Positions 1 to 7,679 of a stretch of DNA of 57,814 bases are shown here, piece after piece. The stretch covers positions 1-57,814 of the forward strand of contig NZ_CANPVO010000012.1 in assembly GCF_947581785.1 (NCBI RefSeq), given 5' to 3'. The notes under the pieces are model-generated. The model ran no database searches, was not told the origin of the DNA, and saw only the letters and a program-made list of their open reading frames with translations. Made by a program: the position numbers and the translations under genes. Every line of letters begins with the position of its first letter. Positions within the stretch are counted from its first letter, which is position 1. This stretch comes from Candidatus Palauibacter polyketidifaciens (GTDB lineage: Bacteria > Gemmatimonadota > Gemmatimonadetes > Palauibacterales > Palauibacteraceae).

Positions 1-589
1 CCGAGTTCCCGATGTTGGCGTTGATCTTCACCTTGAAGCCGCGCCCGATGATCATCGGCTCCAGCTCGGGGTGGTTGATGTTGGCCGGGATGATGGCGCG
101 CCCCCGCGCCACCTCGTCGCGCACGAAGGTCGGGTCCATCCCCTCCCGCACGGCGATGAACGCCATCTCCGGCGTGGTCTCGCCCCGGCGCGCGTAGTGC
201 ATCTGCGTGACGGGGCCGTTTCCCCGCCTGGTCTCGCGGACGAGGGTCGAGGGCAGTACCGCGGCGGCGTCCCGCGGCCCGCGGACGACGGTGGCGGAGC
301 GCCCGGTCGAACGCACGTCGCGGGCCTGGATCCACGCTTCGCGCAGGAGCGGCAGGCCTCCGCGCACATCGCACCCGCCCGGACCGCTCGTGTCGTAGAC
401 CCGCAGCGGCGGCTCGCCGCCGGAGAGCGCGATCTCCCGCATGGGGACGCGAAGGCCGCCGGGGCCATCCACGAAGACCCGCGTGGAGTTGGGGAAGGCG
501 CCTTCGTACGGAACCGGCCGACTGGGGTCGAGGGCGGGGTCCGGCGCGAGGGCGGGGTCCGGCGCGAGGGCAGGGTCGGGCTCGATCAT
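1..589 (-). CDS. thiC: Phosphomethylpyrimidine synthase ThiC, N-terminal part (runs off the window)
   Basis: ThiC is the radical-SAM enzyme that converts aminoimidazole ribotide to HMP-phosphate in thiamine synthesis. Reading the minus strand from the ATG at 589 gives 196 residues with ThiC landmarks: [16 protein letters not shown] near the start, [11 protein letters not shown] in the middle, and [20 protein letters not shown] followed by INANIGNS at the window edge. The C-terminal domain with the cluster cysteines lies beyond base 1. The start is supported by the TPP riboswitch about 90 bases upstream. Residues 4-21 are an odd Pro/Asp/Ala-rich stretch encoded by three 18-bp tandem repeats. 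Regulation is probably by thiamine pyrophosphate through the leader. Confidence 0.93.
   Translation of the reverse strand, partial: MIEPDPALAPDPALAPDPALDPSRPVPYEGAFPNSTRVFVDGPGGLRVPMREIALSGGEPPLRVYDTSGPGGCDVRGGLPLLREAWIQARDVRSTGRSATVVRGPRDAAAVLPSTLVRETRRGNGPVTQMHYARRGETTPEMAFIAVREGMDPTFVRDEVARGRAIIPANINHPELEPMIIGRGFKVKINANIGNS
531..584 (-). repeat. 18-bp tandem repeat, three copies, inside the 5' end of thiC
   Basis: Copies run 531-548, 549-566 and 567-584. The first two are identical on the plus strand; the third differs at a few bases. Eighteen bases keeps the frame and gives a repeated Pro-Asp-Pro-Ala-Leu-Ala unit just after the ThiC start. It looks like a slippage-type expansion of a non-conserved N-terminal extension. 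Confidence 0.8.
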
Positions 590-675
590 GACGGGTGTCG
601 TTCTCCCCGGCACACCCGCGTCGTCGCCGGATGGGGGACGGTCGACGCCGGGCGGGAGGTTACCCCGCGCGGGCC

Positions 676-769
676 GCGCTCCCTACGCCGGTATGAGCCG
701 GATCAGGTTCATGGGGTACGCTCTCAATCCCGCACAAGCGGGATGCCCCCGGCGACCGCCGGGAAAGAT
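676..769 (-). ncRNA. TPP (THI-element) riboswitch upstream of thiC
   Basis: Read on the minus strand, the leader contains the conserved TPP-aptamer blocks in order: a stem ATCCCGC...GCGGGAT, then TTGAGAGC (the CUGAGA-type block), then ACCCCATGAACCTGATC, and finally CCGGCGTAGGGAG, which matches the closing GCGUAGGGA block. It lies between the leuB stop and the thiC start. Binding of thiamine pyrophosphate would be expected to reduce thiC expression. In GC-rich Gram-negatives this often acts on translation; I see no clear U-tract terminator after the aptamer. Confidence 0.93.
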
Positions 770-774
770 AGGGG

Positions 775-1857
775 TCACCGGCCCGTCGCGCCCGCCGCGC
801 GCAGGGCCCGGACGATCAACTCCCCCATCCGCGCCGTCGACACCGCCGCCGGGCCGCCATCGGCGTGGAGGTCGGCCGTTCCGTATCCGTCTTCGAGCAC
901 CCGGTTGACGGCCGATTGCACGGCGCCCGCCTCCTCCGGCAACGCGAAGGTGAGTTCGAGCATCATGGCGACGGAGAGGATCGCGCCGATGGGGTTGGCG
1001 ATCCCCCGCCCCGCGATGTCGGGCGCCGCGCCGTGGACCGGCTCATAGAGACCGGTGTCGCCGCCCACGCTCGCCGACGGCAGCATGCCCAGGCTCCCGA
1101 CGAGCACGGCCGCCTCGTCGCTCAGGATGTCGCCGAACATGTTGCTGGTCAGCAGGACATCGAACTGCCGCGGGTCTTGGATCAACTGCATCGCGCAATT
1201 GTCCACGAGCATGCTGGAGAACTCGACGTCCGGATAATCGCGGGCGACCTCCTCGGCGATCCGGCGCCAGAAGATCGACGACTCCAGGACATTCGCCTTG
1301 TCGATCGACGTCACTTTCCTCCGCCGCGTGCGCGCTAATTCGAACGCCGACACGGAGATCCGCCGGACCTCCTCCTCTGCGTAGGTCTCGGTGTCGAAGG
1401 CGACGCCGTCCTCGATGCCGCGTGGACGCCCGTAGTAGATGCCGCCGAGCAGTTCGCGGACGACGACGAGGTCCACGCCGCGGACGCGCTCGGGACGGAG
1501 AGGGGACCGGCCCACGAGCGCCTCGGGCACGGAGACGGGGCGGATGTTCGCATGGTTTCCAAGCAGGCGCCGCAGATCCAGCAGCCCCCGGGAGGCGTCG
1601 ACCTCCGTCCCATCCACCGAGCGCACCGCGAGTCCAACGGCTCCGACGAGGACGGCGTCGACCTCAACGGCGAGCGCGCGGGTTTCCTCCGGCAAGGGAT
1701 CCCCGAACCGCTCGAGCGCGCCGTCACCGATCGGGGCTTCGATGATGTCGAACCGGTGGCCGTAGATCCCGCCGACGGCTTCCAGCACGCGCCGCGCCTC
1801 GAGAAGGACTTCGGGGCCGATCCCATCGCCGGGCAGGAAAAGGATGCGTCCGTCCAT
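775..1857 (-). CDS. leuB: 3-isopropylmalate dehydrogenase
   Basis: LeuB carries out the NAD-dependent oxidation and decarboxylation of 3-isopropylmalate in leucine synthesis. The 360-residue product has the usual family length. Visible landmarks are the N-terminal LFLPGDGIGPEV, VVRELLGGIYYG, the catalytic SIDKANVLESSIFWR segment, the metal-binding LVDNCAMQLI and LTSNMFGDILSDEAA, and the NAD-binding EPVHGAAPDIAGRGIANP. The ATG start at 1857 directly precedes the conserved strand. It lies 13 bases after the rhomboid gene on the same strand and before the thiC riboswitch. No other leucine gene is visible here, so its neighbours are functionally unrelated. Confidence 0.96.
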   Translation of the reverse strand: MDGRILFLPGDGIGPEVLLEARRVLEAVGGIYGHRFDIIEAPIGDGALERFGDPLPEETRALAVEVDAVLVGAVGLAVRSVDGTEVDASRGLLDLRRLLGNHANIRPVSVPEALVGRSPLRPERVRGVDLVVVRELLGGIYYGRPRGIEDGVAFDTETYAEEEVRRISVSAFELARTRRRKVTSIDKANVLESSIFWRRIAEEVARDYPDVEFSSMLVDNCAMQLIQDPRQFDVLLTSNMFGDILSDEAAVLVGSLGMLPSASVGGDTGLYEPVHGAAPDIAGRGIANPIGAILSVAMMLELTFALPEEAGAVQSAVNRVLEDGYGTADLHADGGPAAVSTARMGELIVRALRAAGATGR

Positions 1858-1870
1858 GCCGCTGGAGGCG

Positions 1871-2665
1871 CTAGCCGAAGCCTCCGCCGAATCGCTCGAC
1901 GAACGTGCGCTCGCGGTCGGTGAGTGCGGACCATCCCGCGGCCTTGAGCTTGTCGGCGATGCGCTCGTACTCGGCCCGGTTCACGGGATGAAGGGCGCCC
2001 GGCTCGATGCGCCCCCACTTCACGTTCAACTCCCGCTCTCCCATGCGGACGCCGGGACTCTCGGCCTTCTTGCGAAACTGCGCCGCCGCGGAGCGCGTGG
2101 CCCGCAGCCTCAGAAAGAGCCAGCCGCCGAGGAAGCCGCCCAGGTGCGCGAAGTGCGCCACGCCCCCGCCGGCGCCGCCCAGCCCCAGCCACAGCGAGAG
2201 GACCGTCAACCCGATCACGAGGTGGCGCACCTGCACCGGGACGACCATCCAGAGCAGCACGCGGTCGCGGGGCCAGTATTTCGCGTAGCCGAAGAGCACG
2301 CCGTAGACGGCCGCCGATGCGCCGACCATCGGCACGTGGAGACCGCCCTGCGACATCGCGAGCAGGGTCCACAGGATGTGAACCAGGGCCCCCGCGAACC
2401 CCGCGGTGAGATAGAGCTTGAGAAAGCTCTTCGATCCCAGGAGCATCTCGAGCTTCCGCCCGAAGAAGAAGAGCGCGAGCATGTTGAAGAGGATGTGGGA
2501 CAGGCCGCCCAGGTCGTGCAGGAACTGGTAGGTGAGCAGCGTCCAGGGTTTGGTCAGGACCTGTGCGGGGACGAGCCACAGCTCCCGGAACAGGGCCGGA
2601 TTGCCGCGCGTGAGCACGTACATGAGGATGTTGACGAGCAGCAACTGGCCGACGACCCGGGTCAT
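1871..2665 (-). CDS. Rhomboid family intramembrane serine protease
   Basis: This is a 264-residue membrane protein with about six hydrophobic segments. The rhomboid signature is present: QFLHDLGGLSHILFNMLALF near the first loop, GASAAVYG carrying the nucleophilic serine, and HFAHLGGFLGG carrying the catalytic histidine. The usual GASG has become GASA, but the serine is kept, so activity is plausible. A soluble C-terminal tail of about 75 residues ends in a WSALTDRERTFVERFGGGF motif, a tail seen on many rhomboids of this general class. The ATG at 2665 overlaps the DUF72 stop as ATGA, indicating translational coupling; the longer frame upstream is only read-through of DUF72 in another phase. 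The substrate is unknown. Confidence 0.88.
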   Translation of the reverse strand: MTRVVGQLLLVNILMYVLTRGNPALFRELWLVPAQVLTKPWTLLTYQFLHDLGGLSHILFNMLALFFFGRKLEMLLGSKSFLKLYLTAGFAGALVHILWTLLAMSQGGLHVPMVGASAAVYGVLFGYAKYWPRDRVLLWMVVPVQVRHLVIGLTVLSLWLGLGGAGGGVAHFAHLGGFLGGWLFLRLRATRSAAAQFRKKAESPGVRMGERELNVKWGRIEPGALHPVNRAEYERIADKLKAAGWSALTDRERTFVERFGGGFG

Positions 2666-3396
2666 GCGTGCGTCCCCTCCGTCATCTTCGCCGTCATCTC
2701 GTCGGTCATCTTCGTGAACTGGCCGGCGAGCGCGGGACCGACCCCGGCATCTTCGTGCTTGAAGAAGGCGTAGATCCGGTCCCATCCGGAGGCGCGCAGT
2801 CGCTCGGCCCAGGCCTCCAGCTCTTCCGTCGAGTACGCGCTTCGGCGCAGCCGGAGGTAGGTCCAATCCGCCGTCTCGACGAGCGGCGCGTCGTCCCCAT
2901 CATCCGTTTCGGCGAGGCAAAGGGCGGAGTTCCGGGCCCGGAGGATGTCGAACACCGCCTCGTCGAACCACGAGGCGTGCCGGAACTCGAAGGCGGAGGT
3001 ACCGGGGTTCGGAAGCTGGTCCACGAAACGCGCGAGCCGTTCATCGTCCCGCTTGAAGTTGGGCGGAAGCTGGTAAAGGATGACGCCCGCGCGATCCGCC
3101 ATCACCGACGCCGTCTGCACGAGATACTCCGTTTCCTCCTCCGCGTTCTGCAACCGCTTGAAGTGCGTGATGCGGCGCGAAGCCTTGAGCGCGAAGCGGA
3201 ATCCATCGGGCACCGCGTCCGCCCAGTTCTCGAGCACGCTCTCGCGCGGCATGCGGTAGAAGGTGTTGTTGATCTCGACGGCCCGAAGCCGGCGGCCGTA
3301 GAAGGACAACATCTCCTTGTTGGGGAGATCCTCCGGGTAGAAGCTGCCCTTCCACGCGGGGTAGCTGTAGCCGCTCGTGCCGATCCAGACCTGCAT
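2662..3396 (-). CDS. DUF72 family protein (YecE-like)
   Basis: The 244-residue product starts MQVWIGTSGYSYPAWKGSFY, the typical DUF72/YecE opening, followed by FYGRRLRAVEINNTFYRMP, FRFALKASRRITH and FEFRHASWF, and ends with a WDRIYAFFKHEDAGVGP-type segment. DUF72 proteins adopt a TIM-barrel-like fold; their biochemical role is not firmly established. The start at 3396 is chosen because the family begins exactly at MQVWIG; about 98 further in-frame codons upstream are low-complexity and unlike the family. It is first in a coupled run with the rhomboid and leuB. Expected location is cytoplasmic. Confidence 0.9.
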   Translation of the reverse strand: MQVWIGTSGYSYPAWKGSFYPEDLPNKEMLSFYGRRLRAVEINNTFYRMPRESVLENWADAVPDGFRFALKASRRITHFKRLQNAEEETEYLVQTASVMADRAGVILYQLPPNFKRDDERLARFVDQLPNPGTSAFEFRHASWFDEAVFDILRARNSALCLAETDDGDDAPLVETADWTYLRLRRSAYSTEELEAWAERLRASGWDRIYAFFKHEDAGVGPALAGQFTKMTDEMTAKMTEGTHA

Positions 3397-3517
3397 GGGC
3401 CGGATGATACGGTCCTGCCGTCGGCGGGCCAACGCACCCGGGAGGCGCCCGCATGGTACATTGGCCGCCGGCTGTTTCCAGTGGCGAAGCGACTTGCGAG
3501 AAACGAGGGAACGGATC

Positions 3518-3823
3518 GTGCCGAGCGGGACGCCCGCCGCCGGCCTCGTGCGCGTCACGCTGCCCGCCGCGCTGACGGAGTTCACGGGCGGGCGCTCCAC
3601 GGTCGCTGTCCCCGGCGCGCCCGCCCCGGTCAGCGACATCCTGGCCGGCCTCGGCGCCGCCCACCCCGGCGCCCGCGACCGCCTGATCACGGACCGGGGC
3701 TGCCTGCGGCCTCACGTGAACATCTTCGTGGACGGCGAGAACATCCGCTTCCTGAGCGGCCTGGACACGCCCGTGCCTAACGGCGCCGAAGTCGTCGTCC
3801 TCCCCGCCGTAAGCGGCGGCTGA
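3518..3823 (+). CDS. ThiS/MoaD-type ubiquitin-like sulfur-carrier protein
   Basis: A 101-residue beta-grasp-like protein ending in Ser-Gly-Gly, the C-terminal diglycine that E1-like enzymes adenylate and convert to a thiocarboxylate. Core features are LVRVTLPAALTEFTGG, VSDILAGLGAAHPGARDRL, NIFVDGENIR and GAEVVVLPAVSGG. This pattern is closer to MoaD/CysO-type carriers than to the shorter ThiS. The GTG start at 3518 has GAGGGA about eight bases upstream; the frame is open further upstream but that part is not protein-like. No E1-like partner is adjacent. Role in molybdopterin, cysteine or thiamine sulfur transfer cannot be decided from sequence; moaC lies 25 kb away. Confidence 0.85.
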   Translation: MPSGTPAAGLVRVTLPAALTEFTGGRSTVAVPGAPAPVSDILAGLGAAHPGARDRLITDRGCLRPHVNIFVDGENIRFLSGLDTPVPNGAEVVVLPAVSGG

Positions 3824-3895
3824 CCGCAAGCCACGGACGACTTGGACGGCCGCGCACGGAAGCAATTGAACGGCAGCCGATGCGGGGACCGGCGG

Positions 3896-4651
3896 CTAGG
3901 CAGTCCCACGTGACCGGGACACCCACCTGCGGCGCCCCTTCGGTGTCCAGCCCCACACGTTGAACGGGCACTCTTGGGGGAGGAAGTCGATGTCCAAATC
4001 CCTCCCGACCATCGAGCGAACTGCTGCGTAGAGACCGCGCTTGTGAGATGTTCCTCGCGGATCGCGCGTGGTCCGGTTGAAGCGATACGTGACCGCGCCG
4101 AGAAGTACATCCGCCAACTGATGACAACGGCTGTCCCGTGGATCGCTCGGCCGCACGCGTGTCAGCTCGAGAGGGACTCGAAACTCAGATCGCAGCCCTC
4201 CGGCGACGGTGGTCTCCAGAACCTCCGTGCTGAACTCGTACTGATCCGTCGTGGCGCCAATCACCAATCGAAATCCGCCCGGGTCCGTTACGGCGAGTGC
4301 AAGGCTCTTCCTGAGGAAGAAGTAGCAAAACTTGTAGAATCCCTGTTCGGCGGTCGCCGCGCCGCTGGGCGGGTGCTTGAGTGGATACGTCGCAGTGTCA
4401 ACAACCATCGCGCGAAAATCGAGGTTGAGATGATCGAACTGCGCTGCAAAATCGCAGTACCGGTCCAGTTCTCGGCGTGAACACGACTTCCAACTCAAGG
4501 AACGCTCCCCAAGGCCGCGCTCATCGCAGAATTCAGCGAGTACGACTTCAGCTCGAGCCATCGCGCGTGTCGATCCGATCAAGGCACCGAAGCCCAGAAA
4601 GCGTTCTCCGGTAGCACTCTCATCGGCATATACCGTGTACTCCCGCCCCAC
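3896..4651 (-). CDS. DUF3800 domain-containing protein
   Basis: A 251-residue protein beginning EYTVYADESATGERFLGFGA, with the DES motif typical of DUF3800, and ending with CHQLADVLLGAVTYRFN, the conserved LAD motif of that family. DUF3800 proteins are thought to have an RNase H-like fold and often occur in accessory or defence-related regions; function is unknown. Start choice: GTG at 4651 has GAGG eight bases upstream; a TTG at 4675 would add eight residues. GC and codon use look lower than in the flanking housekeeping genes, as for the Fic gene beside it, which suggests a shared acquired origin. Confidence 0.82.
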   Translation of the reverse strand: MGREYTVYADESATGERFLGFGALIGSTRAMARAEVVLAEFCDERGLGERSLSWKSCSRRELDRYCDFAAQFDHLNLDFRAMVVDTATYPLKHPPSGAATAEQGFYKFCYFFLRKSLALAVTDPGGFRLVIGATTDQYEFSTEVLETTVAGGLRSEFRVPLELTRVRPSDPRDSRCHQLADVLLGAVTYRFNRTTRDPRGTSHKRGLYAAVRSMVGRDLDIDFLPQECPFNVWGWTPKGRRRWVSRSRGTA

Positions 4652-4695
4652 CAACCTTACCTCACGCTCCAGCAACTCGGGTCAGACGGACCTGA

Positions 4696-4887
4696 GACCG
4701 CCCGACACGTCCGCCAATAACTGGGCAGGAACTCGCCGAAACTGCATCGACCCTCCTAGCCCACGCCGCAACCGCCGAACTCGGCTTTGACGTCGCGATC
4801 ACTCTCGAGGGAGACGTCTCCCCCGAGGCCCGTGCGGCGATCAACGCCGCTCTCGCCAACATCTCTCCCGACCTTAGGTCGACCTAA
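4696..4887 (+). pseudogene. C-terminal remnant of an unidentified protein
   Basis: The plus frame ending at the TAA at 4885-4887 has 63 codons after an in-frame stop and contains no ATG, GTG or TTG start. The translation is nevertheless protein-like: GQELAETASTLLAHAATAEL, then GFDVAITLEGDVSPEARAAI, then NAALANISPDL. It resembles the extreme C-terminus of large ATPase-type accessory proteins, but I cannot name the family with certainty. It lies between DUF3800 and Fic and converges on the Fic stop. Interpretation as a decayed gene end is inference. Confidence 0.4.
4874..4887. repeat. 14-bp perfect palindrome containing two convergent stop codons
   Basis: TTAGGTCGACCTAA is a perfect palindrome. 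Its left TTA is the TAA stop of the Fic gene on the minus strand and its right TAA is the stop of the plus-strand remnant. Confidence 0.85.
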
Positions 4888-6331
4888 CTCCACCCCCAAA
4901 CCACCGACGAATCAACCCGCGTAGACCAGCCACTCCTCCCCCTTCGGCTCCGTCCCCTTCAATCGCCTCCTCGTTCCGTCCCGCTTCCCGTCGCACCTGC
5001 TCGAATTCGCCTCTTGTTCTTTCCATGATCCACCGAAGCAGGTCATTGAATTGCTTCTTCAACTCCTCCAGGTCACTACCGTCATACTCAATAGTGCGTC
5101 TCGAACTGAGGGGGCCGAAGTCGGCAACAAATTCCCATCGGCTGGCATCCTTCCGACATTCGCCGTTGACTTCGACATTCACGGCCGTCTCTGTTGTCAA
5201 GAAATCACTCACTATGTATTCGAATCTTCCGCGTATGTACTGCACCTCCATGGGAATCGGGAACTCGTCAACCTCGAGATCCTCCCACAAATGCGTGAAC
5301 AGTTTCCCGTCGTCCCCCTGGCCTGCCACCTCCCCATATGCCTTGATCACTTTGGCGAAGACATCTGGGGTGAAGGCGGTGAGTTTTTTCACGCAGTACC
5401 TTCTGAGGGGGAGCATGACTGTGTCGAAGTATGTCCTGCCGTCAAACGGCGTGTTCTCACCGGCCTCACGGCGCACAGTCTGCCTAAAGATCTCGATTTC
5501 CTTGTCGATGTCGTGGGGATCTTCTATGGATTCTCCGCGTGCGGCTCGGAGATGTAGGTTGAGCGAATACTTACAGGAAGATGCAATGAATTCTATGAAT
5601 TGCGAGAGAGTGTTGGCTTGAGCAGCGTGTTCAATCTCTTGAATGTACCGATCTCGGTTCGTCGTTTCGATGATAGCCACGGTATATCCGTGTCGGATGA
5701 GGATCATATTCATCAGGAGGCGCGCCAAGCGGCCGTTTCCGTCATCGAACGGATGAATCCGCACGAATCGGTAGTGGAACGTGGCTGCGACCACAATCGG
5801 ATGCTCGCCGGAATCTTCTTGGTCTCGATACCAGTCGATGAGATCCTGCATCTCCGCAGCCACCTGCTCAGGCGGCGTGTAATAGTGGATCTCTCCGGTG
5901 CTCGTTCGAACGTTGTTGGGGGCAGTCTTGTATTGACCCACGGAAATGAGGCGTTTCGTGCGTCGCCCGTCCGGCGTCAGCGCTTCCATTTCGTATGGTT
6001 CGCGAAGGAGCACTTCGTGAAGTCGGCGGATGAAAACGCCGTTCAACGCGTCGCCGCGCTTGACGGCATCCTCGATCGTCTTGAAGGCAGCGTCGTGACC
6101 TTCAATATCGAGATGGTCGCGGAGTGGTTTTCCGTGAGCCGTGAGACCGTGAAGAATGAGGCTCCGCGTTTCGCCCAACGTGAGGATATTGCCCTCGATG
6201 GCGTTAGAGTGGTAGTTGGAGTCCAGCCTGATCTTCTGCGCAACGCGGGCCGTAACCTCCGGGGGCAGGGGTCGGAGCCGGTCCAAATCGGCCCTGAGAG
6301 CGTCGATGGTGGCGATGACGTCGCCGGTCAT
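4874..6331 (-). CDS. Fic family protein (AMP-transferase type)
   Basis: Fic enzymes usually transfer AMP from ATP to a protein side chain. The 485-residue product has the full active motif HPFDDGNGRLAR at residues 193-204, including the catalytic His and the ATP-anchoring Gly-Asn-Gly-Arg. It also carries an inhibitory-helix motif SNAIEGN at residues 42-48, so it should be a self-inhibited (class II) Fic. A long C-terminal region of about 200 residues follows with no domain I can name. The ATG at 6331 has GAGGAG just upstream. GC looks clearly lower than in neighbours, suggesting horizontal transfer. Targets are unknown; it could act in signalling, toxin-like growth control or defence. Confidence 0.92.
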   Translation of the reverse strand: MTGDVIATIDALRADLDRLRPLPPEVTARVAQKIRLDSNYHSNAIEGNILTLGETRSLILHGLTAHGKPLRDHLDIEGHDAAFKTIEDAVKRGDALNGVFIRRLHEVLLREPYEMEALTPDGRRTKRLISVGQYKTAPNNVRTSTGEIHYYTPPEQVAAEMQDLIDWYRDQEDSGEHPIVVAATFHYRFVRIHPFDDGNGRLARLLMNMILIRHGYTVAIIETTNRDRYIQEIEHAAQANTLSQFIEFIASSCKYSLNLHLRAARGESIEDPHDIDKEIEIFRQTVRREAGENTPFDGRTYFDTVMLPLRRYCVKKLTAFTPDVFAKVIKAYGEVAGQGDDGKLFTHLWEDLEVDEFPIPMEVQYIRGRFEYIVSDFLTTETAVNVEVNGECRKDASRWEFVADFGPLSSRRTIEYDGSDLEELKKQFNDLLRWIMERTRGEFEQVRREAGRNEEAIEGDGAEGGGVAGLRGLIRRWFGGGVRST

Positions 6332-6671
6332 TTCTCCTCGCTTTCGGCGTCGGCGTAACGTTGACGTGATAGGAGCCGGTGCCTCGCTGGCGGCGAGACC
6401 CGCCCCGCCCTCACCCATGATCGCGGTGCGGCGTTACGGATTCCCGAAAATAGCCTCGTTGCGCCCTCGAATGCGACACGGCAAAGAATGTGACAGCATC
6501 GTTTGATCGGGATCCGATACGCAGGGTAGCGGTTTCGAGACGGCGGGACCGGTATCGTCCGCATGATGGGGGACGAAGGGGGTGTTCCTGATACGGGCGG
6601 GCGGGCGCGGTTGTGAGCGGCACCGACATCGCGATGCGCCCCGCCGTGAGCTGCGGCTGATCTTCTGAGCT
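6332..6671. other. Intergenic region, 340 bp, no gene recognised
   Basis: This lies upstream of fic and downstream of the quinone oxidoreductase, both on the minus strand, so it should hold the fic promoter. Short open frames here are not protein-like. A small inverted repeat ATCGG/CCGAT is present at about 6506-6518. I see no convincing promoter hexamers, RNA gene or terminator. Confidence 0.5.
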
Positions 6672-7679
6672 TCAGGCGTCGGTGTCGAGCAGGACCTTGC
6701 CGAACGACTGGTTGGACTCGACGTAGCGGTGGGCCTCGGCGGCCTCGGCGAGGGGGAAGACGCGGTCGATGACGGGGCGGAGGTGGGAGGGGTCGCCCTC
6801 CGGCGCCGTGAAGCCGGGGAGGAAGCGGGTCGCGAACATGTCCGTGAGGGTCGCCTTCTCCGCCTTCGAGCGGGCGCGGAGGACGGTGCCGACGACGGTC
6901 GCGCGCTTCCCCATCAGCGTGCGGAGGTTGGCCTCGACCTTCATGCCGCCCATGACGCCGACGATGACGAGGCGGCCGAGGGTGGCGAGGCTCGCCATGT
7001 TCGCCTCCCAGTAGGGGGCGCCGACGGTGTCGAGGATGACGTCGGCGCCGGCCCGGTCGGTGTGGCGGGCGACCTCGTCGGCGAAGGAGCCGGCCCGGCG
7101 GTCGACGGCGAGGTCGCACGGCAGTCCGGCTTCGCGGATGCGGTCGAGCTTGGCCGCCGACGCCGTGGCGATGATCGCGCCCGCCCCGCTCGCGCGCGCA
7201 AGCTGAAGCGCGGCCGTTCCCACGCCGCCGCCGGCCGTGTGCACGAGCACGGTGTCGCCGGGGCACAGACGGCCACGCTCGATGAGGGCGTCGGCCGCGG
7301 TGAGGAAGACCTCCGGGATCGCCCCCGCCTCGGTCCAGCTCAGCGTCGGCGGGACGGGCAGGAGCTGCCCGGCCGGCACCGCCACGCGCTCGCCGTATCC
7401 GCCGCCGCCCAGAATGCCCATCACGCAGTCGCCCTCGGACCAGCCGACGACGCCGGCCCCGACCGCCTCGATTTCGCCGGCGAACTCGAGTCCCGGGATG
7501 TCCGGTGGAGCACCCGCCGGTGCCGGATAGCGGCCCATCCGCTGCAGGAGATCGGCCCGGTTGATCCCCGCACAACGCACGCGCACCCGCACCTCGCCCG
7601 CCCCCGCGACCGGGTCCTCCCGTTCCACGAGTTCGAGAACCTCCGGGCCGCCGGGCTCCCGGACGCGGATCGCCCTCAT
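6672..7679 (-). CDS. NAD(P)H-quinone oxidoreductase, zinc-independent MDR family
   Basis: A 335-residue medium-chain reductase of the quinone oxidoreductase/PIG3 type. Landmarks: MRAIRVREPGGPEVLELVE at the start, GINRADLLQRMGRYP, PGLEFAGEIEAVG, ETAGAIPEV-like EAGAIPEVFLTAADAL, and the Rossmann segment VLVHTAGGGVGTAALQLAR that binds NADPH. The structural zinc cysteines of alcohol dehydrogenases are absent. It probably reduces quinones or enones in the cytoplasm. The ATG at 7679 overlaps the stop of the nucleotidyltransferase gene by four bases (ATGA), so the extra upstream residues of the open frame are not part of the protein. It is the last gene of the coupled run. Confidence 0.92.
   Translation of the reverse strand: MRAIRVREPGGPEVLELVEREDPVAGAGEVRVRVRCAGINRADLLQRMGRYPAPAGAPPDIPGLEFAGEIEAVGAGVVGWSEGDCVMGILGGGGYGERVAVPAGQLLPVPPTLSWTEAGAIPEVFLTAADALIERGRLCPGDTVLVHTAGGGVGTAALQLARASGAGAIIATASAAKLDRIREAGLPCDLAVDRRAGSFADEVARHTDRAGADVILDTVGAPYWEANMASLATLGRLVIVGVMGGMKVEANLRTLMGKRATVVGTVLRARSKAEKATLTDMFATRFLPGFTAPEGDPSHLRPVIDRVFPLAEAAEAHRYVESNQSFGKVLLDTDA

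Noticed and set aside
4662..4862. 66-codon minus-strand frame between DUF3800 and Fic
   Set aside because: It is opposite the more protein-like remnant, lacks a ribosome-binding site and has an Ala/Arg/Ser-biased shadow composition.
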